A stretch of DNA of 64,000 nucleotides, taken from positions 1,004,438-1,068,437 of the forward strand of contig JAJEKV010000163.1 in assembly GCA_021234155.1 (NCBI GenBank), written 5' to 3'. The stretch is from Isoetes taiwanensis. Taxonomy: Eukaryota; Streptophyta; Lycopodiopsida; Isoetales; Isoetaceae. Numbering within the stretch: position 1 is the first letter of the stretch; each line of letters begins with the position of its first letter. The notes beneath the pieces are model-generated. The model did no database searches, was not told where the DNA came from, and was given only the letters and a program-made list of their open reading frames with translations. Positions 15,401 through 26,966 of this stretch are shown in pieces. The translations under genes were made by a program, and so were the position numbers.

Positions 15401-17501
15401 CTGTTCTCCTCGGCTCTCTCTCTTTTCTGCTTGAAATAGTCCGTTTATTCGGATGAGGCCGAGCAATCAGGAACTATACAGTAACTTTCGATGATCCATC
15501 GAGGTGAGCCAAGCATATTTGAAAGTGAAATCCTTGCTGCAAAAAACTTCCATATGCATTTGCATTATTTGGCATGTTCAAGCCATTTTAGCCTTATGTT
15601 GATCCAAGCGACAATTCAACCCTTCACATAGGGTTTCCATCTCTTTTCTGGCTTCTCTAGCTTTGGTTCAATCATACAGCCTAATTTCCAATCTGATTCA
15701 GAACCATTCTAAGTACTCTCACAATTTCTTAGCTTGCTCTGTTGATGCGGTGATAGACGGACTTGTCGGCGAAACGTCCAGAGCAAACAATAAGTGTGAG
15801 AAAAAAACACGGAAGACTTTTGGTTTCTGACCCCTCCCCGGAAAACACCACCCGAAAATTGCGGTGAAAGCAGGGAAAAAAAAAACGGATAAAAGCATCG
15901 GAAAGTGTTCAAAACATGAAAGAAAAGCATCGGGAAAGATTTTTTTTTTTTTTTGAAATTTGTAAGCAAGCTTCCCAAAATCTGATTTGATCTTGATTCG
16001 CCATAAAGAATCCTTAGCAAATGTCGGTTAAACCACAGCGGTGATGATAGAGCCCGATGCCCCAAAAATCACCATGTCGTTATGCATCTATTTTATTCTT
16101 GTTTTTGCCTTTTGGGTTGCCCGCGAGCCTTCTAGATCGAGCGTGATTTAGAATCTTGTAGCATATCCCCTTGTGAATGTTGTGGACTTTTGGGATTGAG
16201 GACCCACGAAGGCGTTTTATACAACATGGATTCCCTTAGGCTTGGCGGAGGTAGGGGATGTGGATGGCGAGATCTTTCGGGGCTCCAAACATCGTAGTGG
16301 CTATGGGCGACCCGTAAGCACAACCCCGGCCAAAGAGAATGAGGTTACATTTGGGCGGCAATGCGAGATAATCATCTGGATTCATCCTCATGTAGCAACA
16401 GTACAAATAATACATTTCGAGCGTCATTAGATCGGATGAAAATTGGGTTATACCCAGGTGATGTCTTCACAAGATGAGCAGCTTCTCTTTGTAACGAGAC
16501 CATAAGTCGCTCCAATTTGTAAAGTGCTCTGGAGGCGAAACCCGGATCCTTTGACAAAAATGTAGAGCGAGAATGGGAAGAGATGGTTGATAAAATGGAT
16601 ACAAAGGGAGCCTTTTTGTTTGGTTGACTATCTTTGAAATTTGAATGTAAGCTTTGTGGCGGAGTTATAGTTGTTTAGGGCATGAGCCGAGGTTTGGGGG
16701 TATGTATCGAGTAGGCGGGAGTATTCTTTGGAAGGATATTCCATGAGTTCAACCTTAAACTCTTGATTCTAGTAGTATTATATCCATTAGGCTGGCGGCG
16801 GTGAAGCCATTGTAGAATATTCTTCTGATAGCCTCCCATTCTTTAGTTACTATAGGCGACCTTACTTTGTATTGAATTAGGATCTCATAGTCCTCCTTCT
16901 TTGAATGAAAATTAAAGTCCAACTGTGATTGAAGATAACTCGGGAATGTAAAGGGAGGGAGTATGTCGATAGCACTATTATGCCATTATTCGTTTACATA
17001 GGCTGACCACCAATTTTAGATTAACTAGTAGAACACATGGGAGAATTTCGGTGAAAAAAATGAAACAAGTCTCTAGTCATCTTATTCTGTCTGAACTCAA
17101 AGTATCTCATGGAATCACGAACAGTAGAATTTATGTCTCGCGGAATGAAATATTAGTTTATATTTTTAATAGGGTAGCACACAAATCAAAACCTGTATTA
17201 CTCATTGGTTTTCCTTCTTATTTCTGTTTCCCTCGAGGTTTAAATAGTCAGTAACATAAATCGAAGCGGGATTTATAAGTGGTTTTGTCTACTTGTATGT
17301 GCGAAATCTCCGTAAAACCCAGTGCGGTATTGTTAATAGCCATAACCTCTGATGTTGCCATAAGGTGATGTTACAATTGATGCGATGGCAATGCGAGAGA
17401 AGCTAGGAGTTTCGAGTTAGCATCGGATATACAAAGCTTGCTCCCACATACCATGTCAATTTGAGCTATTGGGGTATATGTCCAAGTGGAGTGGGTTAGT
17501 G
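9401..17501. other. AT-rich non-coding DNA, no gene recognised
   Basis: The longest open frames (for example 118 codons at 9,663-10,019, plus) have no motif I recognise. A perfect 9-bp stem with a 6-nt loop lies at 10,924-10,947. Homopolymer A or T runs lie near 12,545, 13,890 and 15,945. Nothing else is supportable. Confidence 0.5.
10924..10947. repeat. Short perfect hairpin
   Basis: TAGGTATAT, a 6-nt loop, then ATATACCTA. It stands alone, with no T-run next to it, and has no evident role. Confidence 0.5.
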
Positions 17502-19021
17502 TGGCGTCCCCTGCTGCGTATCACAGTGCACTCCGTGCTCACAAAACGGGGTTCTTCCCCACACCGGCTCCATCTTTGATCGAGGCCCTCCACATATCTT
17601 TGCCCATGCTGAGTCAGGTGGGAAGAGTGAAGGTGTCATTCTACCTGTCTCGGGGCCTACCTAGGCTGCGAGCGTGAACATACATGTCAATGCTTTGTAC
17701 ATCAACATCATATGACCATCTACGAGAGGATGGTCCTCCCGCATGTCTGCATAGACAAGGGTCGGCCACATCACTTGGGAATCCCAGGCTGGACTCAAGG
17801 GGAGGGCCGGCGGCTTGGTCTCAGTCGTGCGGGCAATTCATGGCGATGGTTTAGCTAGCATAAGAACATGGCATTGGGTTGTCCCTCCATCCGCCCCTCC
17901 TGGCACACTTTGCAGTGGGGTGAAAAGTGTTGAGACACACAGCTAGCCGCCCGGATGCATAGCGAGGGCTATTCCTGACCTCATCTCCCGGTTCCGATGG
18001 GGGCGGTGGGGATCACTCCCTCCGAGATCTACAGCCCGCTGCTCAAGGTGACTGGGGCCACTTGCCGTGTTACATTGAACTTCTTGGAAGTGTACACCAC
18101 TTCACGGGTGTCGAGCCCATACCTTTTCGGTGGTAAGCCATTAGACCTAGTCACAATGATCCCGGTGGGCTTTACACACCGGGGGATCGTTCAAGTCGGG
18201 GACAGACCTCCCTTCTTAGCCCGGTCTGGCCCCTTCACCCCACAACCCCGTTGTGGCTCTTGTACAGTGGAATCTACGATTGTGCTAGAGGCTACTCTGG
18301 GAAACATCCTTCTAGCTTTGGAACTCTACCCCCTTCCCCGTACAAGGTTCCACGAGGAAATACATCATCCAAATTACATCACCGAGAGGCGAAGAACTAG
18401 GTCAATCATAGAGGTTGGGTTCTTTTGGTTGGTGTCCGAGCTCTAAGATGGAGGGTGCTGCCAAGGCAGTTGTGGTCTAAACCTCGGTTGCCTTGGCTAG
18501 AAGGCGGTTTAGCTGTTAAATTGACCAAATACTGATCCTTGGTGGCTCCTCCCGTACAGGTTCAACCATCTGGTGATCGAATTGGCGGTGGCGCCAATTC
18601 GCTCAAGGCGTGTCACGGGAGGCCCGGTTTACATACTGGGGCAGCAAAGCCCAGGCTCTAAACCCTAAGATGACCATGGCTAGGGTTTTCCTACCCTAAA
18701 TAGACATGGGGTTTGAGCTAGGGGTTTCCAATTTTTAGTTGGCATGTGGGATAATTGACCCACTTGCCTTTAATGACTGGGTGGCAAAATATGCCAACTT
18801 ATGGAAAGGTGTGCCCTCATTAATGTGCACATGTGCTTGTTAATAATATATGAACACTCTAACCCAAGTTTGCCCTAGGGCTACTTGCCTGGCTATCGTT
18901 AGTACCGTCGATCGGAGTGGCGTGTCACAGCGTGTGAGGCCCGTTATAGTACTCGTCTTGGGGATAGTATCTTTGTCTTTGGAGCGATCTATTCTCCTGT
19001 AAAATGATCTTGTCCATGACA
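17502..19021 (-). repeat. 3' LTR (left-hand copy)
   Basis: Homologous to 29,045-30,619 along its whole length. Shared landmarks are TGGCGTCCCC at the left edge, the ccctaaatagacatgggg segment near 18,700, and the aataatatatgaacac segment near 18,845. Read on the minus strand it begins TGT and ends CCA, as LTRs do. A 149-codon open frame inside it (17,997-18,446, plus) is not open in the other copy and is not called as a gene. Confidence 0.9.
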
Positions 19022-19841
19022 TCGTGGAGTCTCCCACCTTAGGATCTTACTAATCGCAATACGCAATCAGCGTGATGCATACAATATAATAGTTATGCCA
19101 TTTTGCAAGGATTACCTAAGGTATTATCTTTCTACAAAAACGATGTCGCGTCATCATACTATGGAATACTTAACAATTAAAGCGCATCATTAAACAAGGT
19201 ATTCACTATCAAATTAGACAAAATTTCAACATTTCATATCTATAGTTATTGTCAGAAATTTACTCTTCATTCCTTGCAACACATTCCATAAAACTTGTGT
19301 TGCAAGTCTTAAATAACTCGACCTCCTTGCCCTCCGGGGGCTCTCTTTGGCTTTAGCGGTCGACACTACGTTAATACCGTTTTAATTATTTAATAAATTT
19401 TGGTTATATGGTGACCAACCCACCTATCTACATGAATGCATGGCTAATCTCCGGCATAGGAAGAGGATGAATCTTCCATAATGGCCGTGGAGGCGGCGCC
19501 TATATGCCTATATCGCGCTCATGCCTACACCTCTAGTTGCCCGGCGTGGAGGATATCCTTCTCGTGGGGGCGTGAAGGATGGATTCCTCCTATCAAAGCA
19601 TATATGGGGCTAAAGGTGCTTTCCCTATCAATGCATTCCTTAATGACCTCTTTTCTCCGAGGTCGTCTCCTTCCGTGGGGACAGTAGACTTTCTAATCTA
19701 CCTTCCACTTTCGCCCAATCGAAACGCAGGGTCATGCCTACATTGACATTACACCACGCCCTAGAGATCACCGTAGTGGTCTCATCGCCGGTAACAACGC
19801 ATGCGACCCATACCAAGCATAGGTTGCATGCGTAGATTAAT
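19022..19841 (-). other. 3' untranslated part of the LTR element with possible polypurine tract
   Basis: Between the chromodomain and the 3' LTR no protein motif is visible. Next to the LTR, the minus strand near 19,030-19,040 reads AAGGTGGGAG, a plausible but short polypurine tract for plus-strand priming. Confidence 0.4.
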
Positions 19842-20054
19842 CTATACAAGAATTAACCTACACAAATCGACATGCACGAGCCGATTTCTTGGGAGATGAC
19901 CTTGCCCCCATTGCTCCATAAAAGCGTAGGTGCGCTTTACTAAATCCTTCTTAAGTACCCACGTCGCGTCTTCCAGCGGCAAGTGTTTCCACTTGACCAA
20001 GTATTGGAGGAACTCCGACCTCCTTGTCTTCTTGAAAGCTTTATCAAGAATCAT
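19842..20054 (-). pseudogene. Integrase C-terminal chromodomain
   Basis: The frame reads ILDKAFKKTRRSEF, then YLVKWKHLPLEDATWV, then KKDL. This is the chromodomain fold core as found at the end of chromovirus integrases. There the domain is thought to steer insertion to particular chromatin. Of the three aromatic cage residues known from HP1, the Trp of VKW is present. The next cage position, Tyr in HP1 (KWKGY), is Leu here (KWKHL), and the first is not evident. It therefore resembles the group of plant chromodomains with an incomplete cage. The open segment is about 70 codons and lies directly downstream of the integrase tail, from which it is separated by frameshifts. Confidence 0.9.
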
Positions 20055-20169
20055 TTACGGAACTATTTCCAGCTGCTCCTCAAATCATTTCCAACAACGT
20101 TGGAGTGTCCAAGACTTAAATGCGGATTTGGAGTATGCTTCTTCAACAAACTCCGTGGAAGACCTTATG

Positions 20170-21190
20170 AATCTTTAGGTGTCTTTGGCAATTCTAACTT
20201 GTAGGATTGATTACCTACTCTCTTGATTATTACGAAGGGTCCAGCCCACCTTGGAGCAAGCTTCTTGCAATTGCCAATCCACGAGCTTAGCTGCTTCACC
20301 TTTATCTTGAGCCATACATCATCTCCAACTTTGAACTCTCACGGTTGTTCGATGCTTGTCGGCGATGCTCTTCGGCGACTTCTTGCTGCTAGCGGATAAC
20401 CTCGAACTTCTTCCACGAGCTGCTGCATATCGGCCCAACATCTGGCTGCGAAACTTCTACTTTTGACGGGGGTTGTGCCAAATTAATGCGGGTTAAACGA
20501 TAGCCATAATTGATCATAAATGGCGACATTTGGGATGATTCACGCTTGGTGCTATTGTATGCAAACTCCACCAAGTGAATAAATTCTTCCCACATACTTT
20601 GCTTATTCCAGACATAGTTTCTTAGCATGTCTTCTAAGATCTGTTGGTCCGCTCGATACGGCCCATCCGTCTGAGGATGATCTGCCGTGCTCATGGATAG
20701 CTTGGTGCGAATAAAATCGCAAAGAGGTCTTGCCAAAGGCACTCATGAACCGGATCCTGTCGGAGATAATCTCCCTTGGCATGCCATGAAGCACGAAGAT
20801 CTCTTTGGTGAAGAGCTTTCTTTGTATCCATAGGCTGTATCGTGGTCACGCAAGGCACAAAATGTGCCATCTTCGACAACTTGTCGACCACTACCATCAA
20901 GGCATCCTTGCCTCTCGGCTGTTCTTGGGAGTCTGTGATGAAGTCCATCTTTGATTACCTCCCACTTAGCGTTTGGCACGCTAATGGCTCTAATGCCCAC
21001 GGAATTGAAGCTGCTTCCTTGCCGTCTGGCGGCATAAAGTGACATTCCTTGATGTAGCGAGCTATTTGCTTCTTCATTCACGGCCAATAATAGGCTGCTG
21101 CTGCGCACTTTGAAATATGTTTTCATGAATCCCATGGCCAGCTATTGGGCTTTGTTGTGCGTGTCATGGAGGATCAACTTCCTTACACGA
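20170..21190 (-). pseudogene. Integrase: HHCC-like, DDE core and GPF tail
   Basis: Landmarks in order on the minus strand: a YYWP-MKKQIARYIKEC zinc-region remnant near 21,060; MDFIT, VVVDKLSKMAHF with the first catalytic Asp near 20,940-20,870; EIISDR with the second Asp near 20,770; STADHPQTDG near 20,680; LEDMLRNYVW, WEEFIHLVEFAYN and SPFMINYGY down to 20,510. The stretch normally carrying the catalytic Glu (near 20,655) is locally out of frame: IERTN reads in the neighbouring frame. The tail at 20,340-20,190 reads VGDDVWLK, KLAPRWAGPF and YKLELP, the GPY/F module of Gypsy integrases. At least four frameshifts make it non-functional. Confidence 0.92.
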
Positions 21191-21704
21191 TGATTGAATG
21201 CGCACAACTTGTTCTTATGGTATAACGGGTTGCCTTCCTTCTTATAATGCTTGAAGGTCTCCGGCTCTTTATCTGTTCTAGCCTCCTTAGAGAGGCTTGT
21301 CCATACTTCCACGAAATCCACATCCATTGGCAAGGACTCTTCAATCTTCTTACCAAAGTCATTTGGAGGCGTCGAAATTGCATTGCAATGCACTCTAGTT
21401 GTCGGGGATGCCTTGAAAGCGCATCTGCTACCACATTGAGCTTCCCGGCTTGTAGACTATATCAAAGTCATATTCTTGAGGAACTCCATCCATCTCCGTT
21501 GCCTCAGTTGAGGTGTGGTTGCGTGAATACATATTGGAGGCTCGATGGTGGGTATCCAATTGGAACTTCCTTCCCAAGAGATAGTGCCTCCATATTCTTA
21601 ATGCCACGACAACCGCAAGCAATTCCTGATCGTGCGTTGGGTGGCGGCGTCTCGGCGTCGTTCATCTTCACGGAATCATATGCTACCACACGCTCTTCTT
21701 GCAT
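21183..21704 (-). pseudogene. Ribonuclease H domain of pol
   Basis: Minus-strand fragments read QEERVVAYDSVK, LAVVVALRIWRHYLLGR, EYDFDIVYKPG and VADALSRHP, in that order. They match the RNase H end of Gypsy pol, where RNA of the RNA-DNA hybrid is degraded. The fragments fall in different frames, so the domain is broken. The ALSR motif is followed by a tether leading to the integrase zinc region. Confidence 0.9.
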
Positions 21705-21919
21705 AAGCCTTTTTGTAGCTATCTTACTGCATCTGTTGCTACAAGCTTATCTTTCTCGGGTCCGGCAAGGTCAAGGCGAGGGGTCGTCGTCGAGCTTCTT
21801 TCAACAATTCAAACCCCTTTTGGGCTTTCTTGTGCCAATGCTCTACCCAATCTTTCACCTTCTGCGCGCCCTCGTCGGTGCGTTAGCGGGGCTGCTATCT
21901 TATAAAGTTCTTCCGCGAA

Positions 21920-22720
21920 CTTCACGTAGTACCACCGCTAGGCCAGAAAACTTCGACCTCGTGCACATTCTTGGCGCCCGGCCACTGAATCAACTGCTTC
22001 AATCTTGGCGGGGTCCGTCGAGATGCCTTCGCGAGATCACATGACCAAGGTATTCCACCTTCTGCTGTTCGAAGTGGCGCCGACAACTTGGCGTTGGCCG
22101 GTGCCTCTTCAACTTCTCTAGCACCCTTCTCAAGTGTTGCCGCGTGCTCTTCAAAGGGATCTGCTATACACCAAAATGTCATCAAAGAAAACAATCACAA
22201 AGGTGTCGGGAACTCCACGAAGATATGGTTCATGAGCCTCATGAGCGTTCTTGGGGAGCATTTGATAAGCCGAAAGGCATCACTTGTGAACTCATAATGC
22301 CCATACCGGCGTCACGAAGGCGGTCTTGTGGATATCCTCCTCCTTTATCCGTATCGATGATAACGACCTTAAGTCGATTTTGGAGAAGATCTTTGCTCCT
22401 TGAAGGCGATCCATCAAGTCGTCACGATCTTGGAAGCGCATACTTGTTCTTAATGGTGTGCTTATTCAAGCTGTCTATAGTCTATGCACATCCTCAAAGA
22501 TCCATCCTTCTTCTTGACAAAAGAATGGGCTCCAAGCGGCGAGACACTAGGTCTAATGAAACCTAGGTCGAGCAGCTCCCCGCTTCTGCTTCTTGACTCA
22601 GGCAACTCTGCGTTGTCATTCTATATGGAGCCTTGCTTGTTGGCTTTGTTCCCGGTTCGAGTGCTATCTACTTTCGACTCCCCTATAAGGAGGGGAGCTG
22701 CTTGATCTCATCACGGAAAG
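21920..22720 (-). pseudogene. Reverse transcriptase domain of pol
   Basis: Near 22,570-22,480 the minus strand encodes [22 protein letters not shown] and then [10 protein letters not shown]. Near 22,290 it encodes QVMPFGLSNAP with a frameshift, and near 22,190 it encodes VIVFFDDILVYS with the catalytic F-x-DD. These are the standard blocks of Ty3/Gypsy reverse transcriptase in the right order and spacing. Frames change between blocks, so this copy is dead. An open frame of 265 codons on the plus strand over this region is an antisense shadow. Confidence 0.92.
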
Positions 22721-22836
22721 AGATCGTGGAACTCCGTGATCAACTTAGCTATTTGCCTCGGCAACTTCTTTGAGCATCTTGTCTTCTTTGCTTCCTTCCA
22801 ATTCCGGCTCACTACTCTCAAGCTTGAAGATGTATG

Positions 22837-23200
22837 CTACTTGCTCACTCTTGATGCACTTGAACAGTAGTTTAGAAGACATACTGCTTTGCATGATGGG
22901 AACAACTTCTTTACTGTTATCTCAATGATCTTGCCGTCGGGTGTTGGGAAGGTCACCTTCCGCTTTCCACAATCAATAATGGCCCTGCTGGTCCAAGGTA
23001 CTCCATACCTATTATCAAGTCGTACTTGCCAATGCCCATTACTTCTGCCCCCATCACGGATCTTAATCCCCGGCAAGTCGATGTCAAAGTTGATTCTTTT
23101 TACTGCCGTGCGCCTTCTTTGCTCCACTTGCTAAGACAAGCGGGCCTTGGCTTTGACTTTAATGGTTTCAACTTCAACATTTGAACCGATTCGGGAGATG
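22837..23200 (-). pseudogene. Retropepsin region and linker to RT
   Basis: In one frame the minus strand near 23,045-23,010 encodes YDLIIGMEYL, corresponding to the FDVILGMDWL block that ends Gypsy aspartic proteases. Another frame then gives IIDCGKRKVTF, the linker usually found before reverse transcriptase. The catalytic DSG was not located with confidence, and it may lie in the poorly readable sequence just upstream. Confidence 0.7.
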
Positions 23201-23279
23201 CAAAGTTATGGCTACTTCCCCGAATCTATCGGGACTATAAATGACTTGGCCTTGGCCTTTCCCCTTTAATGGAAATTAC

Positions 23280-24685
23280 TTTATCTTGGCTCTCTGCTTT
23301 GCTCTGTATCTATTCGCGGCAAAGATATGACACTCACCACGAATGTAGTCGCGGGCCTCCTCGCCCGTCGTCGTCGGTCAAAGTGTCCCAATCTCCCAAC
23401 TCTGCTAGCCCGCGCACTCATGACATATGGGCGGTTCATTTGTTCTATAACTTTGGCTGGAAACACACAGAAGCAAAGGCTGCTTTTCTATGCACTCTGT
23501 CTCTTCTCCTTGGGCATGGCTGCCGAAAGGATCGCCGCGGCTTTGGAGTAGTTTGACCCTTCTGTTTGTCTTTGAAAGATACACCTTCTTCTCCTGCTTT
23601 GCTTCCCTTGATTGCCACTATATGGGGCTCTAGCTTTCAGTCTGAAATTTGTTTGTTCTCGCTGAAACCCCTTTCTTTGCCTTGCCTTTATCTTGGTATC
23701 TTTGCTGCCTCTGCCCGCTATTACGAGGTCCTGTTCCTTGCAAACTTATTGCCTTGGACTCCGCTTCACGATCTTGTTCTCCGGGTTTATTGCCCTTACA
23801 AGCTTGCGGATCTCCTCATTCGGACCTTCAATGTAGCTTTCCCTTTGCGTGCTTCTCTCCTAACTTTGGCACATCTGACCTTAGCCTCATAAATTCCTCT
23901 CTGTGTATTTACATCTTGACTTGTTGCCTTCTTGCAACTTTGTAGAAGCTGCTTTGCATCATCTTGGACTTGTGCTCTCTTGGGGCGTAATGGCGGCAAG
24001 GCTTTAGCAAACTTCTTGAACACGCAAGCATCTGCTGCTTAAGCCATGAGCCTTGGCATAGCCCTTCCACCAAATGCGTCTTTGCTCCCTTGGGTTATTT
24101 GTTGCCACCACCTTTATCCTTATCCTTCATACCATAGGCATTGCCGTATTAAGCTCATCTCGTCAAGCCAAGCCTCTGCCTCCATGCGACGCTGTTCTAC
24201 TTTGAGAATTGCTCGAGCTTCACGGCCTTCAAACATTTCCCAATCACGAGTCTACTTTCTTACGGTAGTCGGAGGTTCTTGTGTCCCTTTGTCGTCCCTC
24301 AGGGTGGTTCCTCGCCTTTAAATGCTTTCGGACTTGGTTCTGCTCTTCTTCTTCCTCGAATCGAGTCACGAATGATCGAGCTTGAGTCGGAGGAGTCCGA
24401 GCTGGGGGACCTTCCTCTCTTGCTCCTCTTCTTGTCTCTACCTGTTCTCCGAGCTGATGCTTGCGGCAGTTGAGCGTTACCCACCGAACCTGCTCCTGCT
24501 TGTGCGGCTAGCAAAGCCTTTATCTGCTCGAGGTCCGTCCTCATTTGCGATATTTCTTCTTCTGGGGTCATTTGTCCAAATTCTTCAAGCAGGTTCCTTG
24601 CCGGACGTGGCCTGGGCGGGCTCTGTTCCTCTGTAAGTTCCCGCAGTTGTCGTTCTCCTGCGTTCAGGCCTCTAACTGCATACAC
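23280..24685 (-). pseudogene. gag
   Basis: The first open part (24,685-24,299) carries an acidic and Pro-rich start, a coiled-coil-like EEEISQMRTDLEQIKALLAAQ, a basic RRTGRDKKRSKRGR patch and a Ser/Asp-rich SSDSSDSSS patch, then AFKGEEPP. The next blocks, AEAWLDEM and WWQQITQG, match the PF03732 gag domain, which normally reads F-x-G-x-x-x-P-x-x-A-x-x-WL. CHEC and LGHFDR near 23,430-23,390, in neighbouring frames, may be the remnant of a zinc knuckle. Several stops and frameshifts interrupt it. Gag would form the cytoplasmic particle that packages element RNA. Confidence 0.75.
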
Positions 24686-24860
24686 AAGTGGTTTATATCT
24701 ACATGGTTAGTTTTCCTTGCTTTCTTGCATTATTTATGTTTGTTGGCATGGTTGAGGGGACACAAAATATATCAACAAAACATTTATAGTGCAAGAGAAT
24801 GTTATATTTATATTTTATATTACACTAATACAAGAAATTGCAACTCTTTTGCTAATCATT
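24684..24860 (-). other. Intron-like AT-rich gap before gag
   Basis: An AT-rich stretch of about 175 bp separates ORF2 from gag, in contrast to GC-richer flanks. On the minus strand it starts with a plausible donor (AAC then GTAAATG, near 24,860) and ends with TTGTGTATGCAG just inside gag. This could be a spliced intron joining ORF2 and gag messages. It has only been read by eye. Confidence 0.4.
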
Positions 24861-26397
24861 TACGTTGATCTTGCGGTAAGATGGATTATCCTCGGGGAAC
24901 TTTTTCACTTGGGCTGTTCCCCACGAATGGCCCAAGTTCCTAAGACATTGGCGGAGATCCACCTGTAATGCTCTTGCTAAATCTTCTACTCTGCGGTGGG
25001 AGGTGTAAAGCACTTTGTCAGCGGCAGTCTTGCACTTGCTTTGTAAGGTATGGCAAAGTCGAAGGCGTCGAGTGCTACCGCTCTCTTCACCAGGATTGCA
25101 TACTTTCGGTGTTAAGGGGTAACCGTGCATGCCGGCGAGATCACGAGTGCAATCAGCAAGCGCTACTCCTTCCTGCGCCTGCGGGGGTGAACTTATGGTG
25201 GATAACCGCTATTCTTCCATCCATCGGCGGTGGCGGGGTAATAGCGTAGTGACACATGTCGTTGCGAGGCGGGTCCTCGGCCACTTTCGGTATCCAGCTC
25301 GTTATGCGCTTCGAAATCATCAACCTCCACCGTGGTGAGCTCCACTGTAGTCTCCTCGATTCTTTGAAAGCCCTCTCGAGGTGGTCGCTGTCCTATCAGG
25401 GGAGGTCTTTGCGGGGCCGAGCTTGCGGTTAGGATGTTTGAGGTCGCATAAGCGGATCCCCATCGTTCTGAAGAGCAAGGAACTCTTCCTCCGTCGGTAG
25501 CTTGTTCTGCGCCTTATGCGCCTCCATAATCACGCGATATTGTAGGCTTGGATGTCCGGAGGTAAACTCTCCGTGTAAGTGTCGGCTTCCCTTACTTGGA
25601 AGTCGGACTCTCCTCGGACGATGAAGTCGTCCAAGTCTGTTCTTCGGAGTTGGTGCAGCAACTCTTCAGGTCGGTACTCCCTTTCCCTGCACTCCGGGAG
25701 GTTTTGAATGTCGCTTAGGAGCAGAAACTCCTCACCTTCGACGATAATGGGAGCTAGGCTTGTGATGCCTAACCCGAGGGGTGGCGCGACTCTGAGAGTC
25801 TGCCGGCTTCTTTCGAAGTCTTGCCACTCCTGCTCTGCTTGTCGCCGCTCCTCCGCTGGGTCGAGCTCGACATCGTCTTCCTCCTCCTCAGATTCCTGTT
25901 CATCCGAGTCTTCTTCCTTCCCTTCCTGCTCCTGTTCATACTGTGTGAGGAGCCGTTGTTCTGCTGCTATGGCTAATGGGTCCACGTCCATGGGGGGAAT
26001 GGAGGTTTCCCCCACGGTGTTCTCCGACGCGGTGGGTGAGAAAGATTGCCCGGCGGTGTTGAAGAAAGTACTTGGTCTGTTGGCCGATTAGGACCATTGG
26101 CTCGGGGTGTGCGGTGCGCTTTGTTTGTGAGGTATTTGGCGATGTTAGGGACATCGTCTAATCTTTGCCTAGGGGGCTTGTCTAGGAACAAAATATCCTA
26201 CACAAGGGGAGTTGCACTAGCGCTGGTTCTACCCTAGCTTGAAACTCGGTCAAGGACTCTACTATAAAGCTTTGGGGTGGCGTGCAAGGTTGCTGGGCGT
26301 CTACCTCCTTCACGAAGATCTGGAAGATTTGGTCGGCGTCGGCCTCGGCGACATGGCGGCTTGCTTTGTACCATCTGTGGAAATCAGAAGTTGCCAT
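24861..26397 (-). pseudogene. ORF2 of the LTR element, acidic protein of unknown function
   Basis: Starts MATSDFHRWYKASRHVAEAD at 26,397. A frame change leads to the segment 26,015-25,530 (161 codons), which contains an acidic run of Glu and Asp (GKEEDSDEQESEEEEDDVEL), then charged helical AEERRQAEQEWQDFERSR, then an acidic PEELLHQLRRTDLDDF part. Later fragments to 24,861 are out of frame. I recognise no family. Acidic tracts of this type occur in histone-binding proteins but also in many unrelated proteins. The start is chosen because CTATAAATAG lies 115 nt upstream and AATCAATGG is a fair plant start context. It may be an N-terminal extension of gag through the intron-like gap. Confidence 0.6.
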
Positions 26398-26511
26398 TGA
26401 TTAATTGCGAGAAGAGGGTAACAAAGCGGTTGCAAGAGCGCCTCGGGGAGTTGGGAAATCGGCTAGAAGGGCGGGAGCAGATTTGTAGGGTGCTATCGAG
26501 AAATGCCGGGT

Positions 26512-26521
26512 CTATTTATAG
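26512..26521 (-). promoter_or_regulatory. TATA box upstream of ORF2
   Basis: CTATAAATAG on the minus strand, 115 nt before the ORF2 ATG and about 190 nt after a hairpin pair. The identical 10-mer stands in the same place upstream of ORF1. The two leaders also share TTCCCAACT. This indicates an internal RNA polymerase II promoter separate from the LTR. Confidence 0.65.
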
Positions 26522-26708
26522 AAAAGGGGAAACCCTAATTTTTGGATGACTTGAAAATTTCCTAGGATTGGGTAATTCTAACTTATCGAGGTTAAAATAG
26601 GAGTTTGAGGACTATAGGAGATGCTTGAACAAGGCTAGGTTACCTAAAAGATGCTATCACGATGGGTTGAAGGTGACTTTGACAAGTCTGGTGAAGAAAT
26701 GGTAAGAG

Positions 26709-26773
26709 GTCTCACGACTTGCGCCTCGCTTCAAAACTAACTTTTGTTTTTGCGACCAAAGTAGCGGTGAGAC
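26709..26773 (-). repeat. ACCGCTACC-type hairpin, copy 1 (upstream of ORF2)
   Basis: On the plus strand it begins GTCTCAC and ends GTGAGAC, a perfect 7-bp inverted repeat. Inside it has GACTTGCGCCTCGCTTCAA on one side and a variant of the GGTAGCGGT core (AAGTAGCGGT) on the other. One of five related units in this window. Confidence 0.8.
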
Positions 26774-26903
26774 ATCGATCTCATTCGATCAAAGATGTCA
26801 ACTTGGGTAAACTAATGGTGTAAGGGTGATGGGCTCATCAATTTAGGCAGAATCGACCCCTTATTTGGTCAATTTGGAGCTGTTTTGGTCAAGCTTGGGC
26901 GAG

Positions 26904-26966
26904 GTCTCACAGCTTACGCCTCGCTTCAATACTAACTTTTTGTTTTTGACGGTAGCGGTATGAGAC
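26904..26966 (-). repeat. ACCGCTACC-type hairpin, copy 2 (upstream of ORF2)
   Basis: GTCTCAC, AGCTTACGCCTCGCTTCAA, a loop, GGTAGCGGT, then ATGAGAC. About 195 bp from copy 1, mirroring the spacing of the pair upstream of ORF1. Confidence 0.8.

Noticed and set aside
17997-18446. 149-codon plus-strand frame
   Set aside because: Lies wholly in the left LTR. The matching part of the right LTR is not open.
21247-22044. 265-codon plus-strand frame
   Set aside because: Antisense of the reverse transcriptase and RNase H of the LTR element, whose motifs read clearly on the minus strand.
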